From Verrucomicrobiales bacterium (GTDB lineage Bacteria > Verrucomicrobiota > Verrucomicrobiia > Verrucomicrobiales > DEV007): a stretch of 48,858 bases of DNA. Below are positions 38,133 to 46,940 of this stretch, in pieces (position 1 is the stretch's first letter; each line of letters begins with the position of its first letter). The notes beneath the pieces are model-generated. The model was not told the origin of the DNA and made no database searches. It saw only the letters and a list, made by a program, of their open reading frames with translations. Made by a program: the position numbers and the translations under genes. Location: positions 1 to 48,858 of the forward strand of contig JANQJH010000151.1 in the NCBI GenBank assembly GCA_028281705.1. Direction: 5' to 3'.

Positions 38133-38441
38133 ATGAAAAGGAATCAATACTTCAAGACGCTGACGAGCACCATTGTCTGTGTGTTTTCAGCGATGATGGT
38201 TGCGAAAGGACTCAAAGTTGAAGTCAGCAATAGTTCCTGCGGAAACTTAGGGGGCGTCGTCGTCTCGAACACAGTAACCTTCGTGAGTGCGGGGCACACA
38301 GCCTACGTTCATGATACACTCTCCGACGATGGAATTCACTGCACTCTTGATCACCAGGAGGCGAACCGAGATTGGAACCCAAATCCTGGGGCGGCTCTTT
38401 CCCAACCAATCATTGAAGGTCCATTCACAAGCTATTTGTAA
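38133..38441 (+). CDS. Small secreted/anchored Cys-His-Trp protein, array member 6 (diverged)
   Basis: AYVHDTLSDDGIHCTLDHQEANRDW...GPFTSYL. Confidence 0.75.
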   Translation: MKRNQYFKTLTSTIVCVFSAMMVAKGLKVEVSNSSCGNLGGVVVSNTVTFVSAGHTAYVHDTLSDDGIHCTLDHQEANRDWNPNPGAALSQPIIEGPFTSYL

Positions 38442-38524
38442 AGTAAGAATTCCGATCGCAGAGGGAGGGTTGTGGAGGGCGTGAAGCCCGCTCTTCATCT
38501 TTCTGCGCAGGCAACACCGATCTT

Positions 38525-38562
38525 CCCGGCATCGCTCAGTGGAGACGCTGAGCGATGCCGGG
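38525..38562 (+). terminator. Strong hairpin after the small-protein array (terminator or attenuator candidate)
   Basis: CCCGGCATCGCTCAG-tggagacg-CTGAGCGATGCCGGG, 15-bp perfect stem; no immediate long T-tract. Confidence 0.5.
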
Positions 38563-38606
38563 GTTTGGAGTCGGTCCCCTTTTGCTCTTAGATTTTCGTC
38601 ACTGCC

Positions 38607-39413
38607 ATGAAACTTTCTATCGTCATTCCCGTATACAACGAAGGTGTCTTCATTGAGCGAACCGTCGAGCTGGCTGTTGCCCAACCAGTAGACGGTGTTG
38701 CTGAAAGAGAGATCATTATCGTCGATGACGCCTCGACGGATGGCACGCCGCAGATCGCCAAAAATCTAGCGGAAAAGCATTTTCCCGTGGTGCGTGTTCT
38801 GAGACACGATCGAAATTGTGGCAAAGGCGCTGCCCTGAGGACAGGGTTCAAGGAAGCCGTCGGTGATATCATCTTGGTTCAGGATGGAGATTTTGAATAT
38901 CATCCTCGCGACTATGGGCGACTTCTACGTCCGATTGTGAACGGACAAGCCGATGTGGTTTACGGATCTAGGTTTATGGGGTCTTCGGAGAAACGGGTCA
39001 TCTTCTTTTGGCACATGATGGGGAACCGCCTGCTGACGCTGTGGTCCAACATGCTGACAAACCTGAACCTAACCGATATGGAGACTGGCTATAAGGTGTT
39101 CCGGAAGGAAGTGGTCGATGCCTTGGAGATCAAGGAAGAGCGCTTCGGTGTTGAGCCTGAGATCACCGCCAAGGTCGCTAGCTTGGGTGCCCGTATTTAC
39201 GAGGTTGGCATTGGCTATCACGGGCGCACTTACGATGAAGGAAAAAAGATTGGGTGGAAGGACGGCGTTCGTGCTCTCTGGGTCATCTCAAAGTATTTTT
39301 TTAAATGCCGAATTCTTCGAAGCGATCCGTTGAAGATCAACGGCGGGAAATCGACCGCTGCCGATTCCGGCATTTTTTGTGCGTCCACCATGGAAACCCG
39401 AGATGCGCGCTAG
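38607..39413 (+). CDS. Family 2 glycosyltransferase (dolichyl-phosphate mannosyltransferase-like)
   Basis: MKLSIVIPVYNEG, EIIIVDDASTDGT, CGKGAALRTGFKEAVGDIILVQDGDFEYHP, VVYGSRFM. Confidence 0.92.
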   Translation: MKLSIVIPVYNEGVFIERTVELAVAQPVDGVAEREIIIVDDASTDGTPQIAKNLAEKHFPVVRVLRHDRNCGKGAALRTGFKEAVGDIILVQDGDFEYHPRDYGRLLRPIVNGQADVVYGSRFMGSSEKRVIFFWHMMGNRLLTLWSNMLTNLNLTDMETGYKVFRKEVVDALEIKEERFGVEPEITAKVASLGARIYEVGIGYHGRTYDEGKKIGWKDGVRALWVISKYFFKCRILRSDPLKINGGKSTAADSGIFCASTMETRDAR

Positions 39414-39753
39414 AGAGATTTTGACGGCTTGCCGAGTTCTATGGATTCCAGTGGCCTCGGTTTTGGGCCTCACGGGATGTGGCTCGGAGCGCCAGGAGTC
39501 TTTTGATCTCCCGACGACGGTAGGTCAAATCAGCGAGCGCCTTTTCTCGGAATCCCAATCAGTTGAGATTCAGCTCGAGAATTCTTCCGGGGCCTTTGCT
39601 CCTTGGGCGTGGCTGCACCTTGAAATTGGCGAATCCGAATTCCGGTTCCAATCTGATGAGGATGGGAAGCTTCAGGTGGGATTCCACGATCTTCCCGCTC
39701 AAACGGTGCTCTCGAGTTCGAGAGCTGCTCGACTTGCCGTATTCATACGGTAG
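39403..39753 (+). CDS. Small putative lipoprotein
   Basis: Signal peptide with LTGC lipobox (VLGLTGCGSE); ATG 39403 overlaps the GT2 end. Confidence 0.6.
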   Translation: MRAREILTACRVLWIPVASVLGLTGCGSERQESFDLPTTVGQISERLFSESQSVEIQLENSSGAFAPWAWLHLEIGESEFRFQSDEDGKLQVGFHDLPAQTVLSSSRAARLAVFIR

Positions 39754-39790
39754 TCGCGGAAATCGCTGCTGCGCGATTCCTGATCGTTGA

Positions 39791-40840
39791 TCATTGGCCT
39801 TTGGGTTCAAGAGTTTCCAGTAACACTGCCAAGGGCGTCTCGGCGGAGATTTCAAACGGAGCGTCATCTAGAGGACGCCGAACGCGGACTTGCCCAAAGC
39901 GATTGGGGGAGATGTAAACACTTCCCTCTTTACTTGAGAATTTCACTTTACCGATCGAATTGCGAGGTAAACGAACGTCTATTTCGTCTCCGATGTCCAC
40001 ACCCGCTTGCTTCCAATGATAGAGCACTTCTGGAAATTGCAAAACTCTTCCTGTGATCGCACGAGGCGAGGGTGATCCAACGCCTACCCCCTGATTCTCG
40101 TGGCACCGTGTACATGACGTGGTGGCAATGGGCGCCTGGTTGATGATGGAAATGGCTGAAGCCTTGGCGGCTTCGGTGGATTTTGAGTGGGTTGACAAGC
40201 GAATAGAGGCACCGTTCCAGCGGGCTTGGACGATTCCCAGAGGCGATACCTCCGCCGCATACCAGATCTCGAGAAATGGACGCAGTCTCTGATCTGAAGA
40301 TTTCACAAAGACAAAAGCGTGAGTCGTTTCAATCTCTTTGGAATCGATCATCATTGGCTCTTTTCCTTGGTCCTCCACAATAACCTCTCTCCGCTTCTGG
40401 CGATTCCGAAACGGATACGTCATCAGACCAGGTGCCTCGAGAATCGCCATCTCGTGTGACGTCATTGCGGGATCGTCTTCAGCCAATAGGCGCCAGAGCT
40501 TGAGCGGATTCGGACCGACCTTTTCACCGTTCGTCGCGGTGAGCCAGGTCCTCCCAGCGTCATCGGGTAGGTTTTTGTGAATTCCATATTCGACGTTGAT
40601 TGCTGTTCGGCTTCCGGCTTCAAGTGAATATTGAGACACGTCACCATCGTTCCATTGGACACCAAGCGCTTTCGGCGAGAGATAATTTAATCGATCGAGC
40701 AGTGTCGTCCTCTCCGCGAATCGTTTGAATGAGCGAGCTTCTCGGTTTCGACGGTCAAATTCTTGAAATGCGAGAAACGCGATGCCGATGCCGATCACGA
40801 CCGTCAAGCTCATCGACAGTGCATCCGGGATTGCTTTCAT
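39791..40840 (-). CDS. Membrane-anchored protein with one CxxCH heme-binding motif
   Basis: N-terminal TM; TSCTRCHENQGVG; ATG at 40840 overlaps the upstream stop (ATGA). Confidence 0.75.
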   Translation of the reverse strand: MKAIPDALSMSLTVVIGIGIAFLAFQEFDRRNREARSFKRFAERTTLLDRLNYLSPKALGVQWNDGDVSQYSLEAGSRTAINVEYGIHKNLPDDAGRTWLTATNGEKVGPNPLKLWRLLAEDDPAMTSHEMAILEAPGLMTYPFRNRQKRREVIVEDQGKEPMMIDSKEIETTHAFVFVKSSDQRLRPFLEIWYAAEVSPLGIVQARWNGASIRLSTHSKSTEAAKASAISIINQAPIATTSCTRCHENQGVGVGSPSPRAITGRVLQFPEVLYHWKQAGVDIGDEIDVRLPRNSIGKVKFSSKEGSVYISPNRFGQVRVRRPLDDAPFEISAETPLAVLLETLEPKGQ

Positions 40841-43047
40841 TCTTTGGAGGCTTGGTTGAAGGTCACAAATCCGTTTTCGCGGATGGTACACAATCCCTTG
40901 AGCTGATTGCGGTATTTGCCGATTTTCAAAATCATCTCAATCCGATAAGTTCCATATCCAGGTGACTCGACCGCAAAAGGAACAGAGGCACGTTCGCCGA
41001 TGAGGACACTGTTTTTGTAGGTGTAAGAGCTGGTCACGTCTGGATCAGATTGAAGTTCAGTCGAAGCTTGATACCAATTGATTGTCAATTCGACGGGCTG
41101 ATCCCAAGGCGTCGAAAGGATCATCTGATCGGCAGCGGACAACCCAAGGATGAGGGAAAGCGATTCAGGTTGATCTTCATTGGTGAATATATCCGCCTTG
41201 GTTAGAGACAGCTGAGCAAGAGCACTTCTTTCTGGCTTCCTTGCTTGATAGAGTATCGAGTCGCCTTCAGAGAGGGTCTCTGCGTAGCTGCGCCCAATGG
41301 CTTCCTTCCAGATCGGCGCACGTTTTTCGCTGACCTCATTCCAATGGACCATGATGTAACTGGGGGAAAAAGCATTGATCGCCTGCTCAAGGCGTTCCGG
41401 GGAGTCTTCCCATTGGCAGGCGGCCTCTAGTTGGGCGTAGGCACGAGGATGAAAACCGGAATAGCCGTTGATCAGAGGCTGCCAGTGCTGGACACTTGCG
41501 AGCATGTAGCTCGCATCGCGTGCGGGACGCGCCCGCGATTGGAAATTGGGCAACTCCAATACGGCGCCCCTCTCCTGTTCTGCGAGGAATGCATACAACT
41601 TGGAGTTCGGCGCGAGGTCGTTGCGGATATCATAGAGGCGCACGTTGCTGGGCCAGAGTTCAATGAGGGCGAGAAGCCCGATGGCTCCAAAGCAGAGAAC
41701 GCGCCCGCTTCTCCAAGGGACTCGATTTAGAAGGCACTTGATTGCATGCCCTGCCGTGAGAGCGAGGAACATGGCCAGAAAGATGCTAAACCGGTAAGGT
41801 GAGCGAATGGATGAATACCCGGGAAAGAACTCGTAAAGCAGGTTGTAGGGCGACAGCCAGTAGACGATGCTATAGACGCCTAACCCAACGGGACTCGTGG
41901 GCGCCAGCGCGAGGCCGAGCGAAAGGATGAACGCCAAGAGTGCCATCCAGATGAAATAACGTTCCACGCCTGAGCCAAACGCGAGTGCGGGTGAGTCAAT
42001 TCGCTGATGCTTCAGGCCGCGCTTCAACAAAATCGCCCCAAGGATGCCAAAGGTGAGGAGGATTCCTCCAACAAAACAGCTAGTTTCTGCCGAGCCTCCG
42101 CTCCACTGCAGGAAATCGTGATAAAACCAATTGTTGGATGGTGGTCTTAGGTAGGTGCCCAACATGGCGGACAAGGTTTCAACGACGGCTTTGGGGCGTT
42201 CAAAGGAAAGGGACTGCTTTGGTGCCAGCATCCCTTGTGCGAGCGGCCACATCAGTAATAAGACGCACGCTGATACGGCGCCCCCGCGAATGAGGGCTTG
42301 CTTGGCGTTCCACCATCGTTTCCAACAGAAGATCCCAAAAACCATCGCAAAGACGGTCAAGAAGATGCCGTAGTAGGCGCAGCTATTCCAACACATGAGG
42401 TAGCAAAGGCCCGTCATGATCGCGTCTCTCCAGAGAAATCTGTCCATGAATCGCAGCATGAAGAGAAGGGTGAGCGGCGGAAAGGGGAAGGCATAGAGTT
42501 GAAGCACCCCGAGTTCCTTGAACATGTAGGGATTGAAGAGAAAAAGAAGTCCGGCGAGAAAGGCCGCCGCGTGAGTTTCCATCCTGGAAGACCGGCCCCC
42601 TTGTGAGAGCAAATGCTCCGCCAAGAGATAGACCGCCCAGCCGGAGCTGAAAAAGAAGAGCAAGAACACCAGATTGTAGAGTGTCACGAGTTCGACCCCT
42701 ACGAGGGCGAGCGGCAAGGTAATCAGGGAGGTCAAGAATTGCGGCTCTGAATAGGCTAGGGCATAACGGTGGGGATAGAAATTGTTCGAATCCCAGTAGG
42801 CGGTTTGCAGAGGTGCCCGCATCCAGTGGTGATTCCAGGCCAGGGTCCACAAATTCAGTTGACTCACCATGACGATGGACTGCTCCCCTGGCGTCACGTG
42901 GGAGTTGAGATTCTTTGCTAGTGGCCACGTGACGGCGAGCGCTAGAATGAGGTAGATGAGCGCAGCCACGGCGTGATATCGCCAGTGCATCTTTGCTGGA
43001 AGGTCAGTCGCGCTTTGCGAAGAATCAGACGGGCTGCTATCTTGCAT
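40837..43047 (-). CDS. Polytopic membrane protein, GT-C/YfhO-like putative glycosyltransferase
   Basis: Many TM segments followed by C-terminal soluble domain; N-terminal TWPLAKNLNSHV...NLWTLAWNHHWM...NNFYPHRYALAYSEPQ. Confidence 0.75.
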   Translation of the reverse strand: MQDSSPSDSSQSATDLPAKMHWRYHAVAALIYLILALAVTWPLAKNLNSHVTPGEQSIVMVSQLNLWTLAWNHHWMRAPLQTAYWDSNNFYPHRYALAYSEPQFLTSLITLPLALVGVELVTLYNLVFLLFFFSSGWAVYLLAEHLLSQGGRSSRMETHAAAFLAGLLFLFNPYMFKELGVLQLYAFPFPPLTLLFMLRFMDRFLWRDAIMTGLCYLMCWNSCAYYGIFLTVFAMVFGIFCWKRWWNAKQALIRGGAVSACVLLLMWPLAQGMLAPKQSLSFERPKAVVETLSAMLGTYLRPPSNNWFYHDFLQWSGGSAETSCFVGGILLTFGILGAILLKRGLKHQRIDSPALAFGSGVERYFIWMALLAFILSLGLALAPTSPVGLGVYSIVYWLSPYNLLYEFFPGYSSIRSPYRFSIFLAMFLALTAGHAIKCLLNRVPWRSGRVLCFGAIGLLALIELWPSNVRLYDIRNDLAPNSKLYAFLAEQERGAVLELPNFQSRARPARDASYMLASVQHWQPLINGYSGFHPRAYAQLEAACQWEDSPERLEQAINAFSPSYIMVHWNEVSEKRAPIWKEAIGRSYAETLSEGDSILYQARKPERSALAQLSLTKADIFTNEDQPESLSLILGLSAADQMILSTPWDQPVELTINWYQASTELQSDPDVTSSYTYKNSVLIGERASVPFAVESPGYGTYRIEMILKIGKYRNQLKGLCTIRENGFVTFNQASKE

Positions 43048-43145
43048 GATCTGTTTTCACTCTTTGGAGCGGGGATTGCACCCTTTTGATGTTTTTTGGT
43101 AACATGAAGATCCAGCGCCATTACTAGGGTGCGTTTTAGAACTGG

Positions 43146-43498
43146 CTAGAGCCATGCTAGTATGGCGCCCAGTGTGACGATTCCAAGAAATTTTTCGCGA
43201 TGTTTCTCATACATGATGGCAATTGCTCCGTTCTCCTTCAATCGCTGAACGCGTTCTCAATTCGATGCCGCTTCTTCTTGTATTAGCGCCTATTGAGGAT
43301 CTTAGAGATTTCCGTTCTGCTTTGGATAGGATAGATACAGTGTCCCCGTCCTCGCTTCTCAAATTTATACCTGAGATCGCGCTTCTGCCCCCCCGGACTT
43401 TGAGGAAGTCCATACGGAGCTGATCTAATGCCCTCCCGATGCGGAAGTCCTAGGCGGGAAAACTCGCGCGGAGGCGCAGGGCCCGCAGAGATAGCCAT
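43146..43498 (-). pseudogene. Degenerate IS5-family transposase C-terminal remnant
   Basis: Across shifted frames: GLPQSPGGQKRDLRYKFEKRGRGHCIYPIQSRTEISKI, KKRHRIENAFS, RLKENGAIAIMYEKHREKFLGIVTLGAILAWL*; candidate terminal repeat agggtgcgttttagaactggct at 43126-43147. Confidence 0.75.
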
Positions 43499-43917
43499 TG
43501 AGAATTAGCCGGGTCGTCATCGTTTTCTTCCTGGAGATCCCGTTGACCGATTAGCGAGAGCGTGGCGATCATAGAAAGTTCCAGACTGGCCCTAGTCACG
43601 TTGGATCGACTACGCGACAGTGCTTTTTGCTCTAACAGAAATCTAATTCGTTTTCCAATGACCGAATCTCGAAAAAGGTTGCCAACTGCTTCCTCAAGCG
43701 GTAGAGAATCGCTCTCAGAACGACCATGATGTGCATCGTCCATCGGAGGCCTGTCGCCTCTATCGCTTCGTGTTAGAGTTCCTCCTTGAGCCTCAGATCA
43801 GTGCTTTTGGGGCCTTGGTTTGAAGGCGCCCTGCGAAGGAGCGTGCCCCTCGTTGTGCGGTTATAGAGTCATTCTCCCCCCTCCAACGATCCTTTTCGAT
43901 TTGATGGTTGGACTATG

Positions 43918-43945
43918 TGCTGCCTGGTGTGCCTTCCAGGCAGCA
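43918..43945. repeat. Perfect 10-bp inverted repeat TGCTGCCTGG-tgtgcctt-CCAGGCAGCA
   Basis: Read directly; lies 3' of the minus-strand small-protein gene. Confidence 0.75.
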
Positions 43946-44013
43946 GTAGATTTCACAATACCAGTCATGCAAGCCGGACAGCGGCACAATATGCAATGCA
44001 GGACGGTAACAAT

Positions 44014-44310
44014 TTAGGGGGCAGGCTCCATCCAGAAATTATCGGACGGGCCATCGCTGCCGTTGCCTCCTGCTACCCATTTAGAGTTAGAGAACTCATG
44101 TGTTGTGTCAACCATGCAAAAAGTCTGTACTTCAGCAAACGCAATGTGGAAGCCAGCGTAGGCGGTCTGATGAAAGGTGCCGCTCTGTTCGGAGCAAACG
44201 TCAAAGCTCTCTATTTCGAAAGTCGCCTCAGTTACTGGCCGTAAAGCCATCAATACCAGGAATGATACGGAGCACGACGTTAATACACATTTTAGTCTAT
44301 CTATTTTCAT
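44014..44310 (-). CDS. Diverged seventh member of the small secreted Cys-His-Trp family
   Basis: Hydrophobic N-terminus; CMVDTTHEFSNSKW and GPSDNFW align with the array consensus. Confidence 0.55.
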   Translation of the reverse strand: MKIDRLKCVLTSCSVSFLVLMALRPVTEATFEIESFDVCSEQSGTFHQTAYAGFHIAFAEVQTFCMVDTTHEFSNSKWVAGGNGSDGPSDNFWMEPAP

Positions 44311-44373
44311 AATGTCATTTTTTGGTGTTTAGTTTCTTTGTCTTGTTCTAGCGGACCAAAACAACTGGGCCCG

Positions 44374-44962
44374 CTAAATCTCAGAGAGCTGATTGCTGTG
44401 GTGACCTGACTCGCGCAAAGAAACTTCTCGACCTTCCTGGGCATCCACCGTTGAATTACGAGTCCGGCGATTTCTGGTCTCTAACCAATACTTGGCTGTC
44501 GTCCAGATCGCACTTGCGCCATCCTTCCATGTGATCTTCTTTCCCTGCTGGTACGTTCGTCCATTGTACCCGATTCCAACTTCATAAATCCGAAGTCGTA
44601 GCTGAGCAATCTTAGCGGTTAGTTCTGGTTCAATTCCGAACCTGTCCTCCTCAATGGCGATCTGATCCAGGACCTCCTTCCGAAAAACCTTATAGCCGGT
44701 TTCCATGTCGGTCAGATTCAGATTTGTTAGCATATTGGACCAAAAGGTGAGGATTCTTGCGATGATTGACAATGCGGATTTTTTTCTTGTGAGAGGTTGT
44801 TAATGTTTCTAATGCTGATGCAGTGCCGTCCGTCGATCCATCGTTAATGACGATAATCTCGCTTTCATCAATGCCATCTACGCGCTGAGAAATAACCTGC
44901 CTCAGCGCTTCGCCAACGAAGTGCATCTCATTGTAAACAGGAACCACTATTGAAAGTTTCAT
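44374..44962 (-). pseudogene. Family 2 glycosyltransferase pseudogene with internal deletion and frame disruption
   Basis: MKLSIVVPVYNE...SEIIVINDGSTDGT...NHRKN joined out of frame to LTFWSNMLTNLNLTDMETGYKVFRKEV...; the middle containing DxD is missing versus 38607..39413. Confidence 0.85.
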
Positions 44963-45029
44963 GGGCTAACGCAATCATATTTAGGCTATCATCATGCCAA
45001 TACTGATAAGAAAGTCATTGTTGATTTGA

Positions 45030-46937
45030 TTAATGAATAGGACCCCCATTGGTTTCTATTAGCATAATAAGCTTTTCTTGTTCGATTTCAGTAAGGCCTA
45101 GATTAAGAGAAAAATCCAAAGCCTCGTTCTGATTCGTCCGAGCCCACAAATAGGCCAACCGAGGAACAAGAGTTTCTCTCATCTTGGAATCATTGATGGA
45201 AACGGCCCACTCCATCGCTGTTTGAGGGTCAATGCCGATGAAGTCTTTTGCGAGTGTAACTGCCCCGCTATCTCGCGCTGTGCCCTCAGGAAGGTCGCGC
45301 AACCATTCTGAAGCGGCCATGGGATCAACGTAGCTCCATTGCTTCACGATTTCATTCACTACCTTATTCATGTTCTCGATGCCTGGCTGTTCGCCAAACC
45401 AATCGGCAGCAGATGCCGGATCCGCTTCAGACCAGGCTGATGATAAGGTATGCAGTGCTTGATCTTTCAGAGGGCTTTCTTCCACCGATAAGATGGCCTT
45501 GGCCGCCTCGTGGGGAGTATCTCTCAACTGACCACGCACCAAACCAGAAATGGCCGCGGATTGGAGATCTTCATCAAGAGAATCTATCCAATCCCACCCG
45601 CGGGCAGCATTGGATTCTCCCAGTACCTCGGCAATTCCCCCCGCAAATCCCCGTTGCTTTTCCGCTGTTCGTAGATATTCGAGCTGAGCGATGGCTTCGT
45701 TTATGTTTCGTTCGGCCCACCGTTGCCCAATGGCTGAACCCACCGCTTTGACGTCAGCATGAGCTCGCGGATGCATTCGATTGAACCACTCTAAGGCCCC
45801 GTCTGGGTCATAGTCGGCAAATCGCCCTGCAATAGGTGCGAACTCTATGAATGGCATGTCGGTCGTCAAGGCTGCCCATTCGGAGATTTTGGCCGCATAG
45901 ACAGGATCCAATTGCGCCCCTTTGGTTGCCAGATCCCTCAAGAGCTCGAATCGACCAAGTCCTGCATGAGACTTATTGGCCCATTCCGTGGCTCCCTGTG
46001 GATTCGTCTTGAGCATTGCCATTGCGATTTCTCGGACTAAATTGCTATCGCCTTGCCAATTGGGAATCTGGTTTAGGCGTGCAGTAGCCTCGTCGGGCGA
46101 CCTTTCAGCCAGTGCCCCAAATACCGCTGCTAATGCAGAGGAGCGCAATGAGGGCTGTACAAATAACTGAGCCCAGTTGATTGCTTCATCAGGATCTTCC
46201 TCAATCTTTAATCGGGCCAATTGCCCGACGATTTCATTGACGACATCATTCGGAACACTCCTTGATACGGCAGAGCTGAGCAATTTGGCTGCAGAATTCT
46301 CATCGAGAGTGGCTATCTGGTCCCAAAGCTTCGCCACATTTTCTTCCAAGATCGAAGCATTTAGGGAGAGGATCAGAGAAGCTCTTGGATTGGTAGAATC
46401 CACAGATTGGCTCATCGCCGCGAGAGCCAATCTGCGAACACTGGGGTTCAATGCGGTCGTGGCTGTGCGCGCTGCAGCGAAGTCAATTTCCGCCCAAGTC
46501 GCAAAAAAAATACTAAGTAATTCATCATGTTTTGGCTTACCGACTTCAAGGCTTTCTACGAATCGGAAACCGCCATCAACGTCTATCTCAATCCATTTCG
46601 CGAACAGGATCTGAGTTATAGCAAGTCTGAGCGCTGAGTTCTGCAACGCCATGATCTCCTTTGGCAGTGACGCTAGACCGTCTGATGAGGTTCGATCTAT
46701 AAGATCGCAAATGCCCAAGAGCTGTTGAGAGACGGGTCGTCGACGCAAAGCGTCTTCAATAGAAGTGGCGGGAGGCCATTCCCTGAAATCTCGCAGAATG
46801 CTCTGTGTGTTGACGGCGGATTCTTCGGCAGTAAGGTGCCTCGTGAAGCTGCTCGTTATCGCTAGCCGATGGCGTGTTACAATGCCTGCTAGAAGCCCAG
46901 CGGATAAGACGATTAGGAGGGTTCGCGTGGAATTCAT
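45030..46937 (-). CDS. Alpha-solenoid-like DPxxAxxW repeat protein, paralog of cassette gene B
   Basis: AVSINDSKMRETLVPRLAYLWARTNQNEALDFSLNLGLTEIEQEKL matches the C-terminus of 33837..35765; N-terminal TM. Confidence 0.85.
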   Translation of the reverse strand: MNSTRTLLIVLSAGLLAGIVTRHRLAITSSFTRHLTAEESAVNTQSILRDFREWPPATSIEDALRRRPVSQQLLGICDLIDRTSSDGLASLPKEIMALQNSALRLAITQILFAKWIEIDVDGGFRFVESLEVGKPKHDELLSIFFATWAEIDFAAARTATTALNPSVRRLALAAMSQSVDSTNPRASLILSLNASILEENVAKLWDQIATLDENSAAKLLSSAVSRSVPNDVVNEIVGQLARLKIEEDPDEAINWAQLFVQPSLRSSALAAVFGALAERSPDEATARLNQIPNWQGDSNLVREIAMAMLKTNPQGATEWANKSHAGLGRFELLRDLATKGAQLDPVYAAKISEWAALTTDMPFIEFAPIAGRFADYDPDGALEWFNRMHPRAHADVKAVGSAIGQRWAERNINEAIAQLEYLRTAEKQRGFAGGIAEVLGESNAARGWDWIDSLDEDLQSAAISGLVRGQLRDTPHEAAKAILSVEESPLKDQALHTLSSAWSEADPASAADWFGEQPGIENMNKVVNEIVKQWSYVDPMAASEWLRDLPEGTARDSGAVTLAKDFIGIDPQTAMEWAVSINDSKMRETLVPRLAYLWARTNQNEALDFSLNLGLTEIEQEKLIMLIETNGGPIH

Positions 46938-46940
46938 TTG

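Noticed and set aside
43450-43743. 97-aa minus-strand ORF
   Set aside because: Beside the IS remnant and possibly part of a degenerate element, but no family signature recognised.
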